Source of the DNA: Candidatus Saccharibacteria bacterium UBA1944
GTDB taxonomy: Bacteria; Patescibacteriota; Saccharimonadia; Saccharimonadales; Saccharimonadaceae
DNA: 24,587 nucleotides
Assembly (NCBI GenBank): GCA_002336935.1
Contig: DDEW01000009.1
Location: 1 to 24,587 of the forward strand
Direction of reading: 5' to 3'
Below are positions 20,565 through 24,587 of the stretch, one piece after another (positions within the stretch are counted from its first letter, which is position 1; each line of letters begins with the position of its first letter). The notes below the pieces were generated by a model. It worked only from the letters and a program-made list of their open reading frames with translations, ran no database searches and was not told the origin of the DNA. A program made the position numbers and the translations under genes.

Positions 20565-22377
20565 TGGCCAGTGACTCAAGATACTGCTTGAGGTTAGTCA
20601 GCTCCAGCTTTTGCTCACCCTTTTGGGTGCGGATGCTAATTTCTCTTGCTTCAGCATCTTTTTGTCCAATAATGAACTGCACGGGTATCTTCCAGGCTGT
20701 TGCTTCTCGAATTTTCTTTCCAAGGCTTTCATTGCGACTGTCAACCGTATAGCGTAATTCGTTATACTTCACAGGCCTCATCAATACAACACTGTCAAGT
20801 AGCTCACGTATTTCATTCACATACTCCATCACCTGATCATTAATTGTCAGGATACGTATCTGCTCTGGTGCTATCCAAAATGGGAACCACCCCCCCACAT
20901 GTTCGATGTAAACACTCAAGAACCTCTCAAGTGAACCGAGTGTAGCTGAGTGGACCATAATAGGCTGTGCGGCATTTCCTTGTTCGTCAGTATATTCTAG
21001 CTTAAATCGCTCCGGCTGAACAAAGTCAATTTGTACAGTTGCCAACTGATGTTCACGACCAATGGCATCTGTTGCCATAAAGTCAATTTTTGGACCATAG
21101 AATGCAGCCTCACCATCCTGCTCAAAATATTCTAGGCCACTTTGAACAACTGCTTCTTTGAGTTGACTTTGTGCACTCATCCACAATTCCCTATCACCGA
21201 GATAGGCATCGCTATCATCACGATAACTCAAACGAACCCTAAGCTTCATTCCGAGCGTACCATAGAGTTCGCGTGCGCACTCCAAAAGACTATTGACCTC
21301 GCTGGCAATTTGGTCAGGACGACAGAAAACGTGACTATCATCTTGCGTAAGCGAGCGCACACGATTAAGGCCGCCGAGTTCTCCGGTTTTCTCGTCGCGG
21401 TAATCAGTAGTCGTTTCCAGAAACCGAATCGGCATATCGCGATAACTACGCGGCTGGCTGGCGTAAATTTGCGTATGGTGCGGACAGTTCATTGGCTTAA
21501 GGGCCATCTCATCACTTGTTTCCTGACTCTTTACAAGAAACAACTCATCACCGAACTTAGCCCAATGACCAGAGGTTTCATAAAGATCTTTTTTAGTGAT
21601 ATTTGGCGTCCACACCATTTCAAACCCACGATTTTTGCGTAGCTGGTTAGATAGTTGCGCCGCCTTCTCGCGGAGTATTGTGCCACGAGGTGTAAACATG
21701 GGCAGCCCTACACCAACAAGTGGCGAAGTAGTATACAAGTCAAGCTCTTTGCCAAGCTTGCGGTGATCTCGCTTCTTTGCTTCTTCAAGCATAGTTAGGT
21801 GGCTATCAAGTTCTTCTTGGGTTGCAAACGCCACACCGTAAAGGCGCTGCATCTGCGGATTGGTGACTTTCCCACGCCAATACGCGCCTGCAACGCGCAT
21901 TAGTTTAAATGCCCCTACTTTTCCAGTGCTTTCAGCATGTGGACCGCGGCAGAGGTCAGTAAAGTCGCCATCTGTGTAAAAAGATACATTTTCAATAGCC
22001 GCATCGCCGCTTGCAATTGTACCAAGCTCTGCTGCATCCAAATCTTTAGCAATAGTAGTACCGGCACGCCGTAAGTCATTAAGAAGCTCTACCTTATACG
22101 GCTGGTTGGCGTCGTTTGCCCAATTGATTGCTTCATCGACATGCTTTTCGCTTCGATCAAAGGCATAGTTTGCGGCAATAACTTTACGCATTTGGGCTTC
22201 AATTTTAGGAAAGTCTTCCTCGCTGATCTTCACGTTATCAATATCAATGTCATAGTAAAAGCCATTCTCAACCACCGGACCAACACCAAATTTTGCTTCA
22301 GGCCAAAGGCGCTGAACCGCTTGGGCCATAATGTGGGCAAGGCTATGGCGCATTGCATACAATTGATCATCACTCAT
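20557..22377 (-). CDS. thrS: threonyl-tRNA synthetase lacking the TGS domain
   Basis: A 606-residue class II synthetase that charges tRNA-Thr. It begins directly in the N2 editing domain (HSLAH at 11-15, CRGPH at 143-147), so serine proofreading is kept, while the N-terminal TGS domain of about 60 residues in E. coli is missing. The catalytic core has zinc ligands in KPMNCPHH and DDSHVF, the class II motif 2 region (NRVRSLTQDD), and the anticodon-binding domain at the C-terminus (VKYNELRYTVDSRNESLGKKIREA, here SRNESLGKKIREA). The frame opens 19 codons earlier, but the ATG at 22377 has AAGGAGTG at the right distance and the upstream codons lie in the leader terminator. It is the first gene of a six-gene operon under T-box control. 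Confidence 0.95.
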   Translation of the reverse strand: MSDDQLYAMRHSLAHIMAQAVQRLWPEAKFGVGPVVENGFYYDIDIDNVKISEEDFPKIEAQMRKVIAANYAFDRSEKHVDEAINWANDANQPYKVELLNDLRRAGTTIAKDLDAAELGTIASGDAAIENVSFYTDGDFTDLCRGPHAESTGKVGAFKLMRVAGAYWRGKVTNPQMQRLYGVAFATQEELDSHLTMLEEAKKRDHRKLGKELDLYTTSPLVGVGLPMFTPRGTILREKAAQLSNQLRKNRGFEMVWTPNITKKDLYETSGHWAKFGDELFLVKSQETSDEMALKPMNCPHHTQIYASQPRSYRDMPIRFLETTTDYRDEKTGELGGLNRVRSLTQDDSHVFCRPDQIASEVNSLLECARELYGTLGMKLRVRLSYRDDSDAYLGDRELWMSAQSQLKEAVVQSGLEYFEQDGEAAFYGPKIDFMATDAIGREHQLATVQIDFVQPERFKLEYTDEQGNAAQPIMVHSATLGSLERFLSVYIEHVGGWFPFWIAPEQIRILTINDQVMEYVNEIRELLDSVVLMRPVKYNELRYTVDSRNESLGKKIREATAWKIPVQFIIGQKDAEAREISIRTQKGEQKLELTNLKQYLESLANE

Positions 22378-22586
22378 CGTTATCACTCCTTTTTTCAAAA
22401 TAAAAACATGCGATATGTAGATTCTATCGACCAAAATCTAGTAATCGCATGTCTCGGACCCTACACTATTATTCGAGGGCGGTTCCACCGGACTTCTTGG
22501 CCAATGACCAAGCACTTATTCGGCTACGTTACGCACATAGCAGCACCCCGCGAAGCTCCGAAGCTCGTTAGGCCCCATCAGCACTC
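22378..22586 (-). promoter_or_regulatory. T-box riboswitch leader of thrS
   Basis: The T-box bulge TGGAACC (22481-22487, consensus UGGNACC) sits between helix A1 (GTCCGG, 22488-22493, with CCGAGAC, 22451-22457) and helix A2 (GCCCT, 22476-22480, with AGGGT, 22458-22462), the antiterminator layout. A terminator follows, then the thrS ribosome-binding site. The bulge base A would pair with a U73 tRNA. Upstream are three small hairpins (around CTTGG / CCAAG, GCTATGT / ACGTAGC and AGCT-TCGG-AGCT). I cannot find a full-length canonical Stem I or place the Thr specifier (ACG in CTAACGAGC is one candidate), so this may be a reduced T-box. Confidence 0.72.
22397..22452 (-). terminator. T-box-controlled terminator
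   Basis: ACATGCGAT and ATCGCATGT (9 bp), with inner AGATT / AATCT and a TTTTTATTTT tail on the minus strand. Its 5' edge overlaps the last bases of antiterminator helix A1, so the two cannot both form fully. Confidence 0.8.
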
Positions 22587-22592
22587 GCTTCT

Positions 22593-22621
22593 ATTGTATA
22601 GAAATACCCCTGTTATTGCAA
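22593..22621 (-). promoter_or_regulatory. thrS promoter
   Basis: Minus-strand TTGCAA (22616-22621), 17-bp spacer, TACAAT (22593-22598). The palindromic -35 is also the -35 of the tRNA-Val promoter on the other strand. Confidence 0.68.
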
Positions 22622-22644
22622 TAGCCTACTCGCTCTGCTATGAT
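22616..22644 (+). promoter_or_regulatory. tRNA-Val promoter
   Basis: Plus-strand TTGCAA (22616-22621), 17-bp spacer, TATGAT (22639-22644) with TG one base upstream. Initiation near 22651, four bases before the mature tRNA. Confidence 0.7.
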
Positions 22645-22654
22645 GAAGCAGAAC

Positions 22655-22731
22655 GGGCGATTAGCTCATTTGGCTAGAGCGCCACATTGACGTTGTGGAG
22701 GTGATAGGTTCAAATCCTATATCGCCCACCA
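22655..22731 (+). tRNA. tRNA-Val (anticodon GAC)
   Basis: 77 nt: acceptor GGGCGAT / ATCGCCC with encoded ACCA, D-stem GCTC / GAGC, anticodon arm CCACA-TTGACGT-TGTGG (anticodon GAC), T-arm ATAGG-TTCAAAT-CCTAT. Its 3' end is the insertion site of the recombinase island: the left inverted-repeat arm begins at 22727, the last acceptor base. Confidence 0.97.
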
Positions 22732-24283
22732 GATTAGGATTTTTTCCGGAATTACCGCCCATTGAGGTGGTTTTTTCTCTGGCGGCGCGCAGCGCCTGCC
22801 AGCTGTTCGGAGGGGGGAGAGCGGAAATTGGGCGCGGCGAGAGCCGCGCTTTTTTGTTCTCTAAAAACAGGTTCAATCCTTCGATTTCAGCAAAAGCCTG
22901 TTTAATGGCGCTAGGCTCGGTGCCTTTTGCAATTTTATTGAGGTCATAGGCTTGTTTGAGCCACTGGCGCATAGGTTCAACCCACGCATTAGCGGCAAGC
23001 GTCAGCTTGCCGATTTGTTCTTCTAGCGACTTCTTTTCGCTCATGAGTTCGGCTTGCTTGGCTTTATAGGTCGATTGGTCAATATCTTGGTCTAGGTAAC
23101 TGTCTAAAAGTCGCTGTAACTTGCTCTGCAAGTTACCAATCTTGCTTCTCGCGTCAGCGATAAACACGCCAGACGATTGCTCGGCTTGCTTTTCGTCCTC
23201 GTCCAGCATGCGCCCCAGCTCCACCGCCCACGACTTCGGCAGGGCGTAGCCCTGCAATATGTCCGTCAGTTGCGCCAATAGTTGCGGCTCGGTCATGGGT
23301 GGTTCAACACACTTAATCACTTTGCTTTTACGGCTACATCTGTAATACACGTATTCGTGTACGTTGCCGTTCTTTTGGTGCTTTATCTTCTTTTCTGCCG
23401 TTATGGACATATTGCACACGCCGCACGCCAGCAAGCCACAAAACGCCTGCGGCTCGTTTTTGGCTTTGCGCGTGTAGCCACGCCGCGCAAGCACTGCTTG
23501 TACGCGGTCATATAGATTTTTGTCTATGATCGCTTTGTGCTTGCCCTCGTGTACCTCGCCAGCGTAATAGAAATGTCCATAGTAAAACGGATTTTTCAGC
23601 ATATGTTTTACTTGGTCTTTAGATAACAATTTATTGCCTTTAGTCTTTATGCCTTTAACGGCAAGAAATATAGCAATATCTTCTAATCGCTTGCCGCCAG
23701 TCGCATATAACTCAAATGCTGCCACGACATGCGGCGCAAGCCGCTTGTCGATGACTATGCTTTTTGTTCGCACATCGTTAATGTACCCGACGGGGGCTTT
23801 ACTTGGGAACTCGCCACGCCGTACCTTTTGGCGCAGCCCTCGCTTGGTGTTATCAGACAGATTGTCTACATAATATTTGCTTTGGCTAAACGCCATAGAC
23901 AACATAAACTTGCCTTGACTGGTGTTCTCAAACCAAAACGTTGGAAACTTGAGTGATACAAGGCGGGCTTGGTCTAGTAAGTAGATGATGTGTCCACCGT
24001 CTACACTGTTTCTCGCCAGTCGGTCGGGGTGCCACGATAGAACGCCGTTAGTCTTGCCAGCCTCGATGTCTTGCATCATGGCGTTAAACTTTTTGCGTCC
24101 TGGGGTTTTGGCAGATTGTTTCTCCACGATCACGCCTGCAATCTTCATATTGTTATCTGCTGCGTATTTGCGCAGCTCGACTATTTGTGCCTCCACGGAT
24201 AGTACCTGTTTATCTTCTACATCAGTGCTTTTGCGCACATAAATGTAGTACACAAGCTGTATGTTTATTACTAGTTCTTTCAT
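22661..24283 (-). CDS. large serine recombinase (resolvase/invertase family)
   Basis: A 540-residue site-specific DNA integrase. The catalytic domain opens with YVRKST (Ser19 nucleophile) and contains WHPDRLARN with the conserved arginines. The Recombinase domain spans about 160-280 (APVGYIND, LKNPFYYGHFYYAGEVHEG, here NPFYYGHFYYAGEVHEG). A zinc ribbon is formed by CGLLACGVC and later YYRCSRKSKVIKC. A long coiled coil follows (about 370-470). The last 65 or so residues are encoded in the left inverted-repeat arm and then in antisense tRNA-Val (GDIGFEPITSTTSMWRSS), with the stop inside the tRNA gene. That tail is a product of insertion, not a domain. GAGGGGG five bases before the ATG supports the start. 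Such enzymes integrate and excise mobile elements. No other element genes are visible. Confidence 0.9.
   Translation of the reverse strand: MKELVINIQLVYYIYVRKSTDVEDKQVLSVEAQIVELRKYAADNNMKIAGVIVEKQSAKTPGRKKFNAMMQDIEAGKTNGVLSWHPDRLARNSVDGGHIIYLLDQARLVSLKFPTFWFENTSQGKFMLSMAFSQSKYYVDNLSDNTKRGLRQKVRRGEFPSKAPVGYINDVRTKSIVIDKRLAPHVVAAFELYATGGKRLEDIAIFLAVKGIKTKGNKLLSKDQVKHMLKNPFYYGHFYYAGEVHEGKHKAIIDKNLYDRVQAVLARRGYTRKAKNEPQAFCGLLACGVCNMSITAEKKIKHQKNGNVHEYVYYRCSRKSKVIKCVEPPMTEPQLLAQLTDILQGYALPKSWAVELGRMLDEDEKQAEQSSGVFIADARSKIGNLQSKLQRLLDSYLDQDIDQSTYKAKQAELMSEKKSLEEQIGKLTLAANAWVEPMRQWLKQAYDLNKIAKGTEPSAIKQAFAEIEGLNLFLENKKARLSPRPISALPPPNSWQALRAAREKTTSMGGNSGKNPNLVGDIGFEPITSTTSMWRSSQMS
22754..22776 (+). 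terminator. tRNA-Val terminator 1
   Basis: ACCGCC / GGTGGT stem (one G-T pair), 6-nt loop, TTTTTT. 23 bases after the tRNA. Confidence 0.65.
22832..22855 (+). terminator. tRNA-Val terminator 2 inside the inverted repeat
   Basis: GCGCGGC-GAGA-GCCGCGC followed by TTTTTT. The copy in the right arm (24439-24462) faces left on the minus strand and would block transcription entering the recombinase gene from outside. Confidence 0.85.
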
Positions 24284-24435
24284 AGTTGCCCCCTCAACTT
24301 AAATAGCCGCCTTGGTGCAACCAATCCAAGTAGACTTGAACTGTCCAAGACGGCTATCTAAAGCCAAAAATAACAGTCTTCATAATGGATTGGTTGCTCT
24401 TCCATTTTACCATGAACACCGCCGCTTGCGGCGGT
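24284..24435 (-). promoter_or_regulatory. structured leader and promoter region of the recombinase
   Basis: An extended -10 (TGGTAAAAT, minus strand, 24404-24412) and the ribosome-binding site GAGGGGG (24289-24295) bound a leader of about 110 nt. It contains TAGCCGCCTTGG / CCAAGACGGCTA (24304-24315, 24345-24356, one mismatch). A second 11-bp inverted repeat, GCAACCAATCC / GGATTGGTTGC (24317-24327, 24387-24397), has one arm in the loop of the first, so the two interlock. An 8-bp palindrome (24418-24435) abuts the right arm. Confidence 0.5.
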
Positions 24436-24567
24436 AACAAAAAAGCGCGGCTCTCGCCGCGCCCAATTTCCGCTCTCCCCCCTCCGAACAGCTGGCAGGC
24501 GCTGCGCGCCGCCAGAGAAAAAACCACCTCAATGGGCGGTAATTCCGGAAAAAATCCTAATCTGGTG
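24436..24567 (-). repeat. right arm of the 132-bp inverted repeat
   Basis: Reverse complement of 22727-22858. On the plus strand it encodes a second copy of the end of the recombinase reading frame (about 43 residues ending SGKNPNLV), continuing RFYAEI to the window edge instead of the antisense-tRNA tail. Confidence 0.95.
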
Positions 24568-24587
24568 CGATTTTACGCCGAAATCCG
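24568..24587. other. unidentified sequence beyond the inverted repeat
   Basis: Twenty bases that do not match the tRNA-Val sequence found outside the left arm. Too short to identify. Confidence 0.5.

Larger units (their letters stand above)
22727..22858 (+). repeat. left arm of a perfect 132-bp inverted repeat
   Basis: Identical, without mismatch or gap on my reading, to the reverse complement of 24436-24567. It begins with CACCAG at the tRNA-Val 3' end and ends at GCGCTTTTTTGTT. On the minus strand it encodes the end of the recombinase. On the plus strand it holds two terminator hairpins. Confidence 0.95.

Noticed and set aside
22555..22572. Tandem GAGCTTCG GAGCTTCG on the minus strand in the thrS leader as a repeat element
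   Set aside because: Only two 8-nt units; better read as part of a small hairpin in the T-box leader.
22141..22677. 178-residue plus-strand frame before tRNA-Val
   Set aside because: It is the shadow of thrS and the T-box leader and ends inside the tRNA.
1..24587. CRISPR arrays, insertion-sequence transposases, rRNA genes
   Set aside because: No regularly spaced direct repeats, no transposase motifs and no rRNA landmarks seen. The only mobile-element enzyme is the serine recombinase.

Overview
The window looks like a chromosomal piece (possibly a contig end, judging by the right edge) of a small-genome bacterium of the candidate phyla radiation, most likely Saccharibacteria (TM7). That placement is inference. 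It rests on compact, often overlapping operons, a threonyl-tRNA synthetase without its N-terminal TGS domain, a single-TM VirD4/HerA-like ATPase with a proline-rich tail, a ComM protein, and a lineage-type LPxTG surface protein. UGA is used as an ordinary stop (for example the ends of comM and of the 10508-10933 gene), so this is not a UGA-recoded lineage.

Layout. (1) 148-5098, minus strand: a gyrB-gyrA-DUF212 operon with a recognisable promoter. (2) 5253-7578, plus strand, divergent: a large Cys-repeat/DUF11-like surface protein ending in an LPHTG sorting signal, followed by a coiled-coil membrane protein. (3) 7614-11353, minus strand: a secretion/conjugation-type ATPase, its small partner, and a small membrane protein. 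(4) 11354-13116: about 1.76 kb without protein genes. It holds a canonical tmRNA (12678-13053), a second RNA with tmRNA architecture but a different acceptor stem and tag (11473-11750), and a short promoter-to-terminator unit (12487-12626). About 640 bases between them are unexplained. (5) 13117-15761, plus strand: comM, then infC-rpmI-rplT with a non-canonical AUC start on infC. (6) 15813-16440, minus strand: RNase P RNA, tRNA-Pro(GGG) and a 6S-like structured RNA. (7) A site-2 protease (minus) and rpmB (plus) from back-to-back promoters. (8) 17500-22377, minus strand: thrS, HAD hydrolase, alkyltransferase-like protein, miaA, HTH-nucleotidyltransferase, MBL-fold protein. This operon is led by a T-box and shares its -35 hexamer with the divergent tRNA-Val(GAC). 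(9) 22661-24587: a large serine recombinase inserted at the tRNA-Val 3' end and bracketed by a perfect 132-bp inverted repeat.

How it fits together. The core is housekeeping: DNA topology, translation initiation and ribosomal proteins, tRNA maturation and modification, ribosome rescue. Regulation is legible in the sequence: a T-box for thrS, a rare start codon on infC (the classic IF3 autoregulation device), and four genes whose ATG lies 6-8 nt after an extended -10 box, so that their mRNAs should be leaderless. The accessory parts are the surface/secretion block and the recombinase island. The most interesting candidates are the twin tmRNA-like gene and the inverted-repeat-flanked recombinase, whose C-terminus would be exchanged by inversion.
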